A stretch of 64,000 nucleotides of DNA from OM182 bacterium MED-G28 (GTDB lineage Bacteria > Pseudomonadota > Gammaproteobacteria > Pseudomonadales > Pseudohongiellaceae), in NCBI GenBank assembly GCA_002457215.1, contig NTJZ01000004.1:186001-250000 (forward strand), in the 5' to 3' direction. Made by a program: the position numbers and the translations under genes. Positions 1 through 11,153 of this stretch are shown here, one piece after another. Under the pieces are notes generated by a model. The model saw only the letters and a program-made list of their open reading frames with translations, was not told where the DNA came from and ran no database searches. Position 1 is the first letter of the stretch. Every line of letters begins with the position of its first letter.

Positions 1-258
1 TTTTAAAGGTATATCGTCAGCTACGCCACGAAGTAGCGCCATGGGAGAATGACCATGAGCATTGACTAGGCCAGGGATGACTGCATGATCCGGTAATTTT
101 ATGACTTGTTTTGCTTGAAAAAGACTCTCGCTGTCGTGAATGCTGCAAAGGTCATGGATTTTTTTATTTTTAATGATGATGGCTTGATCTTCTAGTACCT
201 GTCCCCTAGGCACTATAGGTATAAACCATTTCGCCTGTATGATTAGATCCACCTGCAT
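1..258 (-). CDS. mtaD: Amidohydrolase (TRZ/ATZ family, MtaD-like 5-methylthioadenosine/adenosine deaminase), N-terminal part, truncated by window edge
   Basis: Not in the ORF track. Minus-strand translation from ATG at 258 gives MQVDLIIQAKWFIPIVPRGQVLEDQAIIIKNKKIHDL...VIKLPDHAVIPGLVNAHGHSPMALLRGVADD, with the amidohydrolase PGLVNAHGHSPM motif. Position next to gyrA matches Pseudomonas-like synteny. Confidence 0.85.
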   Translation of the reverse strand, partial: MQVDLIIQAKWFIPIVPRGQVLEDQAIIIKNKKIHDLCSIHDSESLFQAKQVIKLPDHAVIPGLVNAHGHSPMALLRGVADDIPLK

Positions 259-659
259 ACTATATTACTAACCTTCTACCGAATAATCGCAGTCAAATAA
301 AGTCAACATTTAATCTAAAGCACCATAAGACTTGGGCCTAAAATAGTTACATTATTATACCCATAAATTCTCAAAATAGCCCGACAGATTATTAATGGCT
401 AAAAACATTTTAAAGTACTGAAATATAGGGAATTAATTAGAGTGATTATTTTCATTAGCAGTGTCTTTTTAAGACAGAAATATGCTATCATTTGGCCTCG
501 GTTGTAAGGTCTAATTCTTCAGAAAAATATGTGTAAGAATTAGCGAAATTGGCCGTTAAGATTATTAATAAGTAACAAGATTTAATTGCGATCAACATAA
601 TAATTAGGCCCTTAATCAGCTCCGTTTTGCCCACCGTTCTTTTAGGAAATTGCTAGTTT

Positions 660-3227
660 ATGTCTGAATTTGCGAAGCAGGTTTTGCCTGTTGCCTTAGA
701 AAGTGAAATGCGCGAGTCCTATCTTGCTTATGCCATGAGTGTGATTGTAGGTCGTGCACTGCCAGACGTCAGGGACGGGCTGAAGCCTGTGCATCGTCGC
801 TCGCTCTTTGCCATGAATGTGTTGTCTAACGACTTTAACAAACCTTATAAAAAGTCTGCTCGTGTGGTTGGCGATGTTATTGGCAAATATCACCCACATG
901 GTGATTCAGCAGTGTACGATACGCTCGTACGTATGGCGCAAAGCTTTTCATTGCGCTATCCCCTCGTAGACGGTCAAGGAAATTTCGGTTCGATTGATGG
1001 CGACGCTGCTGCTGCTATGCGTTACACAGAAATACGCATGGCGAAGATTTCCCATGATTTGCTAGCAGATCTCGATAAAGAAACTGTGGATTTTTCGCCT
1101 AATTATGATGGCACTGAGCACATCCCAGATGTTTTGCCCACACAGATACCGAATCTATTGGTGAATGGTTCTTCTGGAATTGCGGTTGGTATGGCAACAA
1201 ATATTCCGCCGCATAATTTAACTGAAGTCGTAAGTGGGGCGATAGCCTTACTTGATAATCCAGACTTAGAGATCGACACATTGATGGAGCATATAACGGG
1301 TCCTGATTTTCCGACTGCCGGTATTATTAACGGGAAGGCAGGGATTATTCAGGCCTATCGGACCGGCCGCGGTCGCATTTATGTCCGAGCTCGTGCAGAA
1401 GTTATAAGTGATGAGAAGACTAACAAAGACACTATCATTGTTACTGAGATTCCTTTCCAGCTAAATAAATCAAAACTCATAGAAAGGATTGCTGAGTTAG
1501 TTAAAGAAAAGAAGCTTGAAGGAATTTCTGAGCTGCGTGACGAATCTGATAAAGACGGACTTCGCATAGTGATAGAATTGCGTAGAGGTGAGATGGGCGA
1601 TGTAGTTTTAAATAATCTATATGCTCAAACGCAAATGCAATCGGTGTTTGGAATTAATATGGTGGCCTTGGTTGATGGGCAACCGCGACTTCTGAATTTA
1701 AAAGAAGTTCTAGATGCGTTTATCCGCCACCGTCGTGAAGTCGTTTCGCGCAGAACTTCGTACCTTTTGAGGAAGGCTAAGGAAAGAGGGCATATTTTAG
1801 AAGGCTTGGCTGTAGCTCTGGCAAATATTGATGCGGTTATTGAGCTTATTAAAAGTTCACCGTCATCAGCGGAAGCTAAAGAAAAACTACTTTCCCGTTC
1901 TTGGCAGTCCGACAGTGTTCTCAAGATGCTTGGGGAGGTTGGTTCTGATGCTTGCCGACCAGAGGGACTCGAAACTCGTTTTGGACTGAAAGACTCAACA
2001 TATTTTCTTTCGCCTGATCAGGCACAAGCTATTTTAGAATTACGCCTTCACCGCTTAACTGGTCTGGAACATGAAAAGCTAATTAATGACTATAAAGCTT
2101 TGCTAGAGCAGATTGCCGACTATCTCGACATTTTAGAGAACCAGTCTCGCTTGATCGGTGTGGTTAGAAAAGAGTTAGAGCAAGTTCAAAATGAATACGG
2201 CGATGAAAGGCGAACTGAAATTGTCGGATCACAACAAGATCTTACGATGGAAGACCTGATCTCTGAAGAAGATCGAGTGGTTACAATTTCCCAAAGTGGT
2301 TACGCAAAAACTCAACCTTTAGCAGACTATAGCGCGCAGCGTCGCGGTGGGACTGGCAAAGCAGCGGCCTCTGTTAAAGACGAGGATTTTGTGGAGCACC
2401 TACTAATTGCTAGTACTCACGACACATTACTGTGCTTTAGCAGTATGGGTAAAGTCTATTGGTTGAAGGTCTTTCTCATTCCTATAGCGAGCCGAACATC
2501 CCGGGGCAAACCCATAGTTAATATTTTACCCTTAGAAGAAGGTGAGCGAATCACCAGCATGTTGCCAGTAACAGACTACGATGAAAAACATTTTGTATTC
2601 ATGGCAACCTCTAACGGAACCGTAAAGAAAACAGGTCTAAATAATTTCGCTAGACAAAGAAGTGTTGGGCTACGAGCAATTGAGTTAGATGAAGGTGATG
2701 AATTGGTTGGGACTGCTGTAACAGACGGGAATAAAGACGTCATGTTGGTAAGTACCAGTGGAAAGACGATTCGATTTAATGAAGCAGATGTGAGAGCGAT
2801 GGGAAGAACTGCGAGAGGAGTTCGGGGAATTAAAATGGCTGCTGAATGCCGGATGATCTCGCTTATAATTCCAGATGATGACAAGCAAATATTAACTGTG
2901 AGCGAAACAGGTTATGGGAAACGCACAAATATAAAGGATTACCCGGTTTATGGGAGAGGGGGACAGGGTGTTATTGGTATTCAAACTAGCGAAAGAAATG
3001 GTGCTGTGGTTGGAGCGGTTCAAGTTTCAGAAAACGATGAGATAATGTTGATCTCTGACAAAGGCACATTAGTACGTACTCGCGTAGAAGAAGTTTCAGT
3101 TCAAGGGAGAAATACGCAAGGCGTCCGTCTTATTAGATTAAGAGAAGGTGAGAAACTTGTCGGGCTAGAACAAGTTGACGAGCCAAATGAGGAAGATTTG
3201 GTAATCTCAGATGACGAAACCGTATAG
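660..3227 (+). CDS. gyrA: DNA gyrase subunit A
   Basis: 855 aa; [27 protein letters not shown] and [17 protein letters not shown] motifs, C-terminal beta-pinwheel repeats. Confidence 0.98.
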   Translation: MSEFAKQVLPVALESEMRESYLAYAMSVIVGRALPDVRDGLKPVHRRSLFAMNVLSNDFNKPYKKSARVVGDVIGKYHPHGDSAVYDTLVRMAQSFSLRYPLVDGQGNFGSIDGDAAAAMRYTEIRMAKISHDLLADLDKETVDFSPNYDGTEHIPDVLPTQIPNLLVNGSSGIAVGMATNIPPHNLTEVVSGAIALLDNPDLEIDTLMEHITGPDFPTAGIINGKAGIIQAYRTGRGRIYVRARAEVISDEKTNKDTIIVTEIPFQLNKSKLIERIAELVKEKKLEGISELRDESDKDGLRIVIELRRGEMGDVVLNNLYAQTQMQSVFGINMVALVDGQPRLLNLKEVLDAFIRHRREVVSRRTSYLLRKAKERGHILEGLAVALANIDAVIELIKSSPSSAEAKEKLLSRSWQSDSVLKMLGEVGSDACRPEGLETRFGLKDSTYFLSPDQAQAILELRLHRLTGLEHEKLINDYKALLEQIADYLDILENQSRLIGVVRKELEQVQNEYGDERRTEIVGSQQDLTMEDLISEEDRVVTISQSGYAKTQPLADYSAQRRGGTGKAAASVKDEDFVEHLLIASTHDTLLCFSSMGKVYWLKVFLIPIASRTSRGKPIVNILPLEEGERITSMLPVTDYDEKHFVFMATSNGTVKKTGLNNFARQRSVGLRAIELDEGDELVGTAVTDGNKDVMLVSTSGKTIRFNEADVRAMGRTARGVRGIKMAAECRMISLIIPDDDKQILTVSETGYGKRTNIKDYPVYGRGGQGVIGIQTSERNGAVVGAVQVSENDEIMLISDKGTLVRTRVEEVSVQGRNTQGVRLIRLREGEKLVGLEQVDEPNEEDLVISDDETV

Positions 3228-3299
3228 TCTATCTAGGGATAGATTTGTACGTTCTCTGCTTCCAGCATAAATATTGCATAATGCGCTAAGGAGCAATTC

Positions 3300-4130
3300 T
3301 TGAGCACACAGAATAAAATAGCTTTCCTCGGGCCCGAGGGTACTTTTTCGCAAACGGCTGTAGTAAACCATTTTGGTAATTCTTGTGTGCTTTTCGATTG
3401 CTCGAGCATTGATGAGGTATTTCTTGCCGTACAGCATAAGCGCGCAAATTATGGTGTTGTGCCAGTTGAAAATTCAACGGAAGGGGCGGTTAATAACACC
3501 CAGGATTGTTTAATTGATAGCACGGTAAGCATTGTTGGGGAGGTCATAGTTCCAATAATTCATCATTTATTAGTGCCTCCTGGAACCGCTGAGGAGAACA
3601 TTACAAAAATAGTGTCACACAAACAATCTCTAGCACAATGTAGGCAATGGATTTCAAAATCATTTCCGGGTGTTGAGCTCGTCGAATGCCCCAGTAATGC
3701 TGAAGCAAGCAAACTGGCGAGTGAAAGTGATACTATTGCAGCTATTGCAGGCAGTCTAGCTGCCGAAGTTTACGGCTTAGAAATTCTAAGAGATAAAATT
3801 CAGGATCAACTTCACAATAGCACACGGTTTCTTGTCCTTTCAAATTCTACTAAGAACCCAAGTGGCTCTGATAAAACTAGCGTGCTAATTTACGCCGAAA
3901 ATAAACCGGGTGCATTGTTTCGCATACTAGAGCCTTTCGACAATCTTAGAGTTAATTTAACAAAAATTGAAACTCGTCCAGCGAAGTCTGAGGCATGGGC
4001 TTATGTATTCTTCATAGATTTTGAAGGCCATGTTGAAGACGACATTATCGTTGAACTGTTTAAGCGTCTTGAAGCGTGTACAGCTGAAATTAAAATATTG
4101 GGATCTTATCCGATATTTGTGAATTCCTAA
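3300..4130 (+). CDS. pheA: Prephenate dehydratase (PDT + ACT domains, no chorismate mutase domain)
   Basis: TTG start with AAGGAG SD; IAFLGPEGTFSQTAV at the N-terminus, STRFLVLS, ACT domain (KPGALFRILEPF...LTKIETRP). Confidence 0.93.
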   Translation: MSTQNKIAFLGPEGTFSQTAVVNHFGNSCVLFDCSSIDEVFLAVQHKRANYGVVPVENSTEGAVNNTQDCLIDSTVSIVGEVIVPIIHHLLVPPGTAEENITKIVSHKQSLAQCRQWISKSFPGVELVECPSNAEASKLASESDTIAAIAGSLAAEVYGLEILRDKIQDQLHNSTRFLVLSNSTKNPSGSDKTSVLIYAENKPGALFRILEPFDNLRVNLTKIETRPAKSEAWAYVFFIDFEGHVEDDIIVELFKRLEACTAEIKILGSYPIFVNS

Positions 4131-4150
4131 TACTATTATTTTAAAGGTTC

Positions 4151-6379
4151 TTGATTTTGTCTGATTTTTACTCAAACCGAATAGCAATTCTTGGTATTGG
4201 GCTAATTGGGGGAAGTATTGCGCGAGGACTCAAGAGCGCCAATAATGATATTTTTATCAGCGCGTATGATCAAAACGATGAAGCATTGCGGCAGGCTCTA
4301 TCAGAGGGGGTGATTAATCAAATCAGTACTCTTGAAGAATTGGCTCGAGAATCTAATATATTAGTTATCGCGCTTCCTCCTATTACTGCAGCCCAATTAA
4401 TACCTAAATTAGCAGCTGTGGCTGATAAACATTGCATTATAACTGATGTTGCTAGCGTGAAATCTAAGATCATGGAAGCTGTAAAGGAACAACCCTTGTC
4501 ATTTCAGCAGCGTTTCGTTCCTGGTCATCCTATTGCAGGCTCGGAGGAGAGTGAGTTTAAGTCATCTACGTCAGAGCTTTTTCGAGATCGAAACGTAATA
4601 TTGATTCCACATACCAAAATTAATCCGAAAGCATTAGCGGTTGTGAATGAGCTTTGGCGCAAACTTGGGGCTAATATTTTAGGTATGGAGCTTGCAAAAC
4701 ACGACGAAGTCTTAGCAATGACTAGCCATCTTCCACATTTGTTGGCTTACACGATTGTAGATGCCCTAGTCGGTCAGCAACAAAGTGAAGATATTTTTCG
4801 CTATGCTGCAGGCGGCTTCGCTGATTTTAGTCGATTGGCTTCCAGTAATGCAAAAATGTGGTCCGATATATTTGTTACAAACTCTGAGGCAATGATCTTG
4901 ACTCTTGATTCCTATATTGAACGGCTTCAAGAATTTAAGAAATATATCGCCAACCAAGACCATTCACTTTTAATGAGAAAACTCTCTAATGCAAAGGATG
5001 TCAGAGATGATTTTCTACAGAAATATCTTGGAAATAAAGTGACGACACAATCAACAGCTACCAACATTAATTTTACTCTCGCCCCAGGTGGAGTTGTTAA
5101 AGGTGATATCCGAGTGCCCGGTGACAAATCAATTTCCCATCGCGCCATAATCTTAGGTTCTATTTCAGATGGGGTGACGAAAGTAAGTGGGTTTCTTCAA
5201 GGGGAGGATGCGCTAAATACATTGGCGGCATTTCAAGAAATGGGTGTCACGATTGTTGGCCCATCAAATGGTAAGCTAACTATTTATGGGGTTGGCAAAG
5301 AAGGATTAAAGGCTCCAAGAGTCCCTTTATATATGGGTAATTCAGGGACTGCGATGCGCTTATTATGCGGCTTGCTTGCTGTGCAAAAGTTTGACAGCGT
5401 GCTTACAGGCGACGAATCATTAAATCAGAGACCTATGGCTCGGGTGATTGAGCCGTTAGCACTTATGGGTGCTAAAATTGAATCAACAGAGAAAAATACA
5501 CCGCCACTCCTGGTATCTGGGAGAGAATTAAAAGCCGCTGAGTACGATATGACGATAGCAAGCGCGCAGGTTAAATCCTGTCTCTTGTTGGCGGGGCTCT
5601 ATGCTAAGGGTGAAACGATAATTACGGAACCGGCACCCTGTAGGGATCACACAGAACGAATGTTGGAGGGTTTTGGTTATGTGGTTACGAAACAGCATGA
5701 TGGTAGAAAGACGTCAGTCCATGGTGGCGGTAGCTTAAAAGCCGCCTCTATAGATATCCCTGCGGATATTTCTTCGGCAGCATTCTTTTTGGTCGCTGCA
5801 ACGATTACCCCTGGATCAAAATTAATACTTAGACATGTAGGGGTTAACCCTACCCGCACTGGAATTATTAATCTCCTTAATTCCATGGGAGCAAATATAC
5901 AAATACTTAATGAAACTAATGTAGGTGGCGAGCCAGTGGCCGACCTTCAAGTTTCATATGCTGCTTTGCGGGGAATTGAAATTCCCAAGGATCAAATTCC
6001 CTTGGCGATTGATGAATTTCCGGTCTTATTCATAGCCGCTGCTTGCGCTGAAGGGGAAACAATACTCCGTGGTGCCTCAGAGCTTAGAGTAAAGGAAAGC
6101 GATCGAATAGAAGCAATGGCTACCGGATTGGAGACCCTCGGCATCTCTGTTGAGACTTTTTCTGATGGAATTTGCATTGAGGGTGGAAACTTTCAGGGAG
6201 GAGTAATCGATAGTTTTGGTGATCATCGAATCGCGATGGCCTTTGTGATCGCTGGCTTACGAGCCAGCACACCAATTAAAATAAGCAATTGTGCGAATGT
6301 TGGGACTTCGTTTCCTGGTTTCATTTGTCTAGCCAATAAAGTAGGCATTCCCGTTAATCAGGTGACAGAAGAACAATAG
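4151..6379 (+). CDS. tyrA/aroA: Bifunctional prephenate/arogenate dehydrogenase - 3-phosphoshikimate 1-carboxyvinyltransferase (TyrA-AroA fusion)
   Basis: 742 aa; N-terminal IAILGIGLIGGSIARGLK and GHPIAGSE (TyrA); C-terminal GDIRVPGDKSISHRAIILGSI, MGNSGTAMRLLCGLL, SFGDHRIAMAF (EPSPS). Likely start TTG at 4157. Confidence 0.95.
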   Translation: MILSDFYSNRIAILGIGLIGGSIARGLKSANNDIFISAYDQNDEALRQALSEGVINQISTLEELARESNILVIALPPITAAQLIPKLAAVADKHCIITDVASVKSKIMEAVKEQPLSFQQRFVPGHPIAGSEESEFKSSTSELFRDRNVILIPHTKINPKALAVVNELWRKLGANILGMELAKHDEVLAMTSHLPHLLAYTIVDALVGQQQSEDIFRYAAGGFADFSRLASSNAKMWSDIFVTNSEAMILTLDSYIERLQEFKKYIANQDHSLLMRKLSNAKDVRDDFLQKYLGNKVTTQSTATNINFTLAPGGVVKGDIRVPGDKSISHRAIILGSISDGVTKVSGFLQGEDALNTLAAFQEMGVTIVGPSNGKLTIYGVGKEGLKAPRVPLYMGNSGTAMRLLCGLLAVQKFDSVLTGDESLNQRPMARVIEPLALMGAKIESTEKNTPPLLVSGRELKAAEYDMTIASAQVKSCLLLAGLYAKGETIITEPAPCRDHTERMLEGFGYVVTKQHDGRKTSVHGGGSLKAASIDIPADISSAAFFLVAATITPGSKLILRHVGVNPTRTGIINLLNSMGANIQILNETNVGGEPVADLQVSYAALRGIEIPKDQIPLAIDEFPVLFIAAACAEGETILRGASELRVKESDRIEAMATGLETLGISVETFSDGICIEGGNFQGGVIDSFGDHRIAMAFVIAGLRASTPIKISNCANVGTSFPGFICLANKVGIPVNQVTEEQ

Positions 6380-7054
6380 ATGAACCCTGTTCCCGTAATC
6401 ACAATTGACGGACCTTCAGGCTCTGGTAAAGGAACTATCGCGGGACAAGTGGCAGAGCGCCTAGGATTTACGTTACTTGATAGTGGGGCGTTGTATCGCA
6501 CCCTGGGAATCGCAAGTCATAAACAAGGTATTGATACTGCAGACGAGCAGCAACTTGTTTGTTTAGCAAGGTCCTTAGATATTAGTTTTGGCAAGCGCGG
6601 GCTAGGGACTGTTATTTTAAACGGTGAGGACGTCTCCAAGGATATTCGTACCAAATTAGGGAGTCATCTCGCTTCTCTGGTTGGGGCCATTCCGGCGGCC
6701 AGAGACGCACTTTTTGAAAGGCAACTGCAATTCCGTCAAGCTCCTGGCTTGGTGGCGGACGGGCGGGATATGGGAACAGTTGTGTTTCCTGATGCTAAAC
6801 TAAAAATATTTCTTACGGCGAGTGTTTCCGAGCGTGCCCAAAGGAGATATAAGCAGTTGATTGATAAGGGTATTGATGCTAATCTGCCCGACCTTTTGGC
6901 GGAGCTGAAAGAGCGGGATAGACGCGATATCGAGCGTCCAATTTCTCCACTGAAACCTGCTAAAGACGCTTTAATTTTGGATTCTACTGAACTTACTATT
7001 GATCAAGTAACAGAGCAGATATTGTCTGAATTTTCAGCCAAAACCGGCACATAG
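6380..7054 (+). CDS. cmk: Cytidylate kinase
   Basis: VITIDGPSGSGKGTIAGQVAERLGFTLLDSGALYR, DGRDMGTVVFPDA; abuts tyrA/aroA. Confidence 0.97.
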   Translation: MNPVPVITIDGPSGSGKGTIAGQVAERLGFTLLDSGALYRTLGIASHKQGIDTADEQQLVCLARSLDISFGKRGLGTVILNGEDVSKDIRTKLGSHLASLVGAIPAARDALFERQLQFRQAPGLVADGRDMGTVVFPDAKLKIFLTASVSERAQRRYKQLIDKGIDANLPDLLAELKERDRRDIERPISPLKPAKDALILDSTELTIDQVTEQILSEFSAKTGT

Positions 7055-7202
7055 CATTACCCAGTTAAAATGGTTCCAGTTCGCATCACCAGTACTAGCG
7101 AATTAGGAGTTTTCTTAAATAACCCCGCAGTTACTGGATTGCGGAAAGCTGCAACATAAATTAACTAAGTGTTGCAACTTATTGTATATATTGGATTTTA
7201 TG

Positions 7203-8879
7203 ATGAGTGAGAATTTTGCAGATTTATTCGAGCAAAGCTTGAATGAAATAGATATGACCCCGGGTGCGATCGTCACTGGAACTGTAATTGATATAGATAC
7301 AGATTGGGTTACAGTCCACGCCGGCCTTAAGTCTGAAGGCGTTATACCCCGAATTCAATTCCTCGATGAGCAAGGTAATCTCTCCTTAGAGGTTGGGGAT
7401 GAAGTAAAAGTAGCCTTGGAGACAGTTGAAGATGGTTTTGGAGAAACCCGGCTCTCGCGAGAGAAAGCTAAGCGAGCAGAGTCATGGATGGAATTAGAAG
7501 CAGCCTATGAAAAGAATGATATCGTGACTGGTGTCATCAATGGCAAGGTCAAAGGGGGCTTCACTGTTGATTTAAACAATATCCGCGCATTTCTCCCTGG
7601 CTCACTCGTTGATGTGAGGCCAGTAAGGGATACCTTGCATCTCGAAGGGCAGGAACTTGAATTCCGGTTAATTAAACTTGATCAAAAACGCAACAACGTA
7701 GTGGTCTCTCGACGTGCTGTTCTAGAATCAGTTAGCACTGAAGAGCGCGATGCCTTATTGGAAAAACTGCAAGAAGGTATGTCTGTCAAAGGCATAGTAA
7801 AGAACTTAACTGACTACGGTGCATTTGTAGATTTAGGTGGCGTCGATGGTCTTCTGCACATAACTGATATGTCCTGGAAAAGAATTAAGCATCCTAGCGA
7901 AATCGTAAATGTTGGTGACGAGATCGACGTAAAAGTTCTTAAATATGATAGAGAACGCAACCGAGTTTCATTAGGACTTAAGCAATTAGGCGAAGATCCA
8001 TGGCAAGCAATTAAACAACGCTACCCAGAAAACATGCAGGTAAAAGCAGTTGTAACAAACTTAACTGATTATGGCTGTTTCGCTGAACTCGAAGAAGGTG
8101 TGGAAGGGTTGGTCCACGTATCTGAAATGGATTGGACCAATAAAAATATTCATCCTTCAAAAGTAGTCCAGTTAGGCGATGAAGTAGAAGTTATGGTGTT
8201 AGATATTGATGAAGAGCGCCGTCGCATCTCACTTGGAATTAAGCAATGCTTTCAGAACCCTTGGGATGGTTTTGCTGAAAATTTTAAGAAAGGCGATAAA
8301 ATCTCTGGAAATATAAAATCAATTACTGACTTTGGAATTTTCATCGGCCTTGATGGAAATATCGATGGTTTAGTCCATCTCTCCGATATTTCTTGGGATG
8401 AAACAGGTGAAGAAGCAGTTCGCAACTTTACGAAGGGCGACGAAATAGAAACTGTAATACTTTCAATCGATCCGGAGCGCGAGCGAATTTCATTAGGCGT
8501 CAAACAGCTTGAAGATGATCCTTTTATGAACTATGTGTCTGAATTTGAAAAGGGCAGCATAGTGAAAGGTAATATCAGCGTGACTGAAGCGAAGTCTGCT
8601 ACGATCACTTTGAGGGAAGGTGTTGAAGGCACCCTCCGAGCTTCAGAAATCAGCAGGGATAAAATAGATGACGTCCGTAATGCAATTAATGAGGGCGATG
8701 AAATTGAAGTTAAGATTGTCAGCGTAGATCGCAAGAGTCGGACGATTAGTCTATCGGTAAAAGCGATTGAAATAGATGACGAGAAAGCTGCAATTCAAGA
8801 GCACAAAGGTCAGGAAGTCAGTGACGTATCGCCAGGAACAATCGGTGACTTGATTAAGGCAGAAATGGATAAAGAATAA
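7203..8879 (+). CDS. rpsA: 30S ribosomal protein S1
   Basis: Six S1 RNA-binding repeats; ORF track opens at TTG 7182 but [13 protein letters not shown] (ATG 7203) is the probable start. Confidence 0.96.
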   Translation: MSENFADLFEQSLNEIDMTPGAIVTGTVIDIDTDWVTVHAGLKSEGVIPRIQFLDEQGNLSLEVGDEVKVALETVEDGFGETRLSREKAKRAESWMELEAAYEKNDIVTGVINGKVKGGFTVDLNNIRAFLPGSLVDVRPVRDTLHLEGQELEFRLIKLDQKRNNVVVSRRAVLESVSTEERDALLEKLQEGMSVKGIVKNLTDYGAFVDLGGVDGLLHITDMSWKRIKHPSEIVNVGDEIDVKVLKYDRERNRVSLGLKQLGEDPWQAIKQRYPENMQVKAVVTNLTDYGCFAELEEGVEGLVHVSEMDWTNKNIHPSKVVQLGDEVEVMVLDIDEERRRISLGIKQCFQNPWDGFAENFKKGDKISGNIKSITDFGIFIGLDGNIDGLVHLSDISWDETGEEAVRNFTKGDEIETVILSIDPERERISLGVKQLEDDPFMNYVSEFEKGSIVKGNISVTEAKSATITLREGVEGTLRASEISRDKIDDVRNAINEGDEIEVKIVSVDRKSRTISLSVKAIEIDDEKAAIQEHKGQEVSDVSPGTIGDLIKAEMDKE

Positions 8880-9071
8880 AAAAAGACTAATCTAGAGGTA
8901 TAGTCTGAAAAGTTACGTTAAATCCTTGCTAAGTAAGGGTACAAGATTAATCGCCGAGCTAGGGATATTCTTGTGTTGGGTTATAACCACCTGAATAAAT
9001 TAATAAATACTGGTTTTGTGGGACAGTATGATTTAGCCTTCTAGGCGTAGGTTAAAGTACAGGGGAAAATT

Positions 9072-9374
9072 ATGACTAAATCTGAGCTTATAGATCGTAT
9101 AGCGGCAAGGCAAACTCAGCTGTCTGCTAAAGATGTTGAGTTAGCGATCAAAGCGGTTCTCGAATACATGTCTCAAGTATTGGCAGAGGGTGGGAGAATC
9201 GAAATTCGTGGATTTGGCAGTTTTTCACTACATTATCGAGTGCCAAGAATTGGAAGAAACCCGAAAACGGGCACGCCAGTTGTGTTGAGTGGCAAATACG
9301 TGCCTCACTTTAAGCCGGGTAAAGAATTAAGAGATCGTGTTAATGCAAGCTTGTTGACAGAGCAACATTATTAA
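9072..9374 (+). CDS. ihfB: Integration host factor subunit beta
   Basis: [11 protein letters not shown]...[26 protein letters not shown]; directly downstream of rpsA. Confidence 0.96.
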   Translation: MTKSELIDRIAARQTQLSAKDVELAIKAVLEYMSQVLAEGGRIEIRGFGSFSLHYRVPRIGRNPKTGTPVVLSGKYVPHFKPGKELRDRVNASLLTEQHY

Positions 9375-9415
9375 ATTGGTTTAATGGTCTGGACTGTTGA
9401 GTTTAGATTTTAGAG

Positions 9416-9444
9416 CGGCATAACCTTTGGGCTATGCCGTTTTT
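9416..9444 (+). terminator. Rho-independent terminator after ihfB
   Basis: CGGCATAACC-TTTG-GGCTATGCCG stem (one mismatch) followed by TTTTT. Confidence 0.85.
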
Positions 9445-9499
9445 CATTTCTAGAAAAATAGGTAAGCTTTTCTAAGAATTTGCTAGGGCTGAGTGCAAA

Positions 9500-9811
9500 G
9501 TGATGCGGAAAATTAGCAGTCTACTTTCAGGTTTGTTCTTAATCTTGGTCTTTACAGCCAGTGTAACGTTCACCTACTTTAATTCGGACCCGATTAGTAT
9601 ATCTGTAGGCGCCTGGCAATCTCCATCACAACCTATTTCTGTATGGATTATTGGCGCGTTCGTTTTGGGCGGTTTAATTGGCCTATTGTTTGGGTTGGAA
9701 ATATTTAAAAACCTTAAATTGAGGGCAGAAAATCGGTACTTGAATCGACAATTAGATAAGGTGAAAAAACAAGTACTTCAATTAAGAGGAAAGAGTTCAA
9801 CGGATCTCTAG
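9500..9811 (+). CDS. lapA: LapA family inner-membrane protein (lipopolysaccharide assembly protein A, DUF1049)
   Basis: Two TM segments with short cytoplasmic coiled-coil tail (LLFGLEIFKNLKLRAENRYLNRQLDKVKKQ); upstream of lapB. Confidence 0.85.
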   Translation: MMRKISSLLSGLFLILVFTASVTFTYFNSDPISISVGAWQSPSQPISVWIIGAFVLGGLIGLLFGLEIFKNLKLRAENRYLNRQLDKVKKQVLQLRGKSSTDL

Positions 9812-9816
9812 AAATA

Positions 9817-11007
9817 GTGGAAAATATCGGCATTTACATTCTTTTGCTATTTGCAGTAGCTGCGGGTTGGGCATTCGGCAGAACTTCTGTATCTTCACGA
9901 AAAAAGCATAGTGTTGAAACTAATGAGCTCTTTGCAGATTATTTTGTTGGTTTGAATTATTTGCTGAATGATGAACCAGATGAAGCTATTGATACTTTTA
10001 TAAGAGCTCTAGAGATTAATAGTGAAACCGTTGAAACGCATCTAGCGCTTGGTGCACTTTTACGAAGAAGAGGAAAAGTTGATAAAGCCATTAAGATTCA
10101 TCAGAATCTATTAGCTCGCCAGGAGCTAGATAAATCTTTTTTTGATTCAACGCGGTTACAACTAGCAATAGATTATATTTCAGCAGGCTTGTTAGACAGA
10201 GCAGAGCGATTACTTAATGAAATTCTCGGAGATAGTACTGCTATTAAGTGGGACGCCCTACGATATTTAATAACTATTTATCAAACAGAAAAAGAATGGG
10301 TTAAGGCGATCAGTTGCTCTTCCGAATTACTTAAAAATCCGGCTTATAAGAAAGATTATGATATCCGAGCTGCTGCAGCTCATTATTGTTGTGAATTAGC
10401 AGAGCAATTATTATGCGAAGAGAAAGGCACAGGAGCAAAAGACATCATCAAGAAGGCGTTTGCCTTTGATAAAAAAAATGTACGTGCTACTTTGTTGCTT
10501 GCACGGACGGAACAAAGCTTGGGGAATTATAAGGCCGCAATCAAAGGGTTAGTTAGAATAAGAACAAATAATCCTGAGTTCATTAGCCAGGTTTTAGGGC
10601 CATTGGCTGAGTGTTATGAGCAGATTCATAACTTAGTAGCATATGAAAAGCTTTTGATGAATACGCTCCCGGAAGAGCCAGATGTAAGTGTTGTCCTCGC
10701 ACTCTCAGATTTAGTAAAAAGGCGGTCTGGTGATGAAGCGGCAATTTCATTCTTAAACGATTACTTAGTAAAAAAACCTTCGCTGACAGGATTGATTGAA
10801 TTGCTTAAGCTGCAAATACCCAAAACAGATGCTGCTATGAGCACTAATTTAAATCTCTTGCAGCAAATGATTAATCGGCTCGTGAATAAAAAAGCCACCT
10901 ATCAGTGTCATCACTGCGGTTATGAAGCTAGATCTCTCTACTGGTTGTGCCCAAGTTGTCAAAAATGGGACAAAATTAAGCCTATTTTAGAGGCGGGTGG
11001 TAGCTAA
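9817..11007 (+). CDS. lapB: Lipopolysaccharide assembly protein LapB (TPR + rubredoxin-like metal site)
   Basis: N-terminal TM helix, TPR repeats (YFVGLNYLLNDEPDEAIDTFIRAL), C-terminal YQCHHCGYEARSLYWLCPSCQKW. Confidence 0.93.
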   Translation: MENIGIYILLLFAVAAGWAFGRTSVSSRKKHSVETNELFADYFVGLNYLLNDEPDEAIDTFIRALEINSETVETHLALGALLRRRGKVDKAIKIHQNLLARQELDKSFFDSTRLQLAIDYISAGLLDRAERLLNEILGDSTAIKWDALRYLITIYQTEKEWVKAISCSSELLKNPAYKKDYDIRAAAAHYCCELAEQLLCEEKGTGAKDIIKKAFAFDKKNVRATLLLARTEQSLGNYKAAIKGLVRIRTNNPEFISQVLGPLAECYEQIHNLVAYEKLLMNTLPEEPDVSVVLALSDLVKRRSGDEAAISFLNDYLVKKPSLTGLIELLKLQIPKTDAAMSTNLNLLQQMINRLVNKKATYQCHHCGYEARSLYWLCPSCQKWDKIKPILEAGGS

Positions 11008-11075
11008 GTTCGTTTAAAATCTGGAATGTTTCGAATTTGTGGGGCATTGAACACACCCTTCAGAAGCACTAGGTC

Positions 11076-11110
11076 AAAACAAAATAAAAATAAAAATAAA
11101 AATAAAAAGC
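11076..11110. repeat. Short A-rich microsatellite (AAAAAT)n
   Basis: aaaacaaaataaaaataaaaataaaaataaaaag between lapB and pyrF. Confidence 0.8.
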
Positions 11111-11153
11111 AGAGAGTGAAGATTGTTAATAACCTTAAGAGGTTTCAATCCGG

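Noticed and set aside
696-899. Short ORFs in the track antisense to or overlapping large genes (e.g. 696-899, 1625-1924, 2576-2884, 14410-14745, 23182-23601, 33715-34284, 38112-38462)
   Set aside because: They lie inside well-supported conserved genes, show no recognisable motif, and have composition expected of antisense reading of coding DNA.
660-3227. gyrA quinolone-resistance substitutions
   Set aside because: The region reads [15 protein letters not shown], with Ser and Asp at the usual resistance positions, so no classic resistance change is present.
8881-8910. AGACTA...TAGTCT inverted repeat after rpsA as a terminator
   Set aside because: Only a 6-bp AT-rich stem with no following T run.
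11076-11110. (AAAAAT)n tract upstream of pyrF as a phase-variation element
   Set aside because: It is ~45 bp from the pyrF start and outside the RBS; pyrF is a housekeeping gene. Treated as simple low-complexity sequence.
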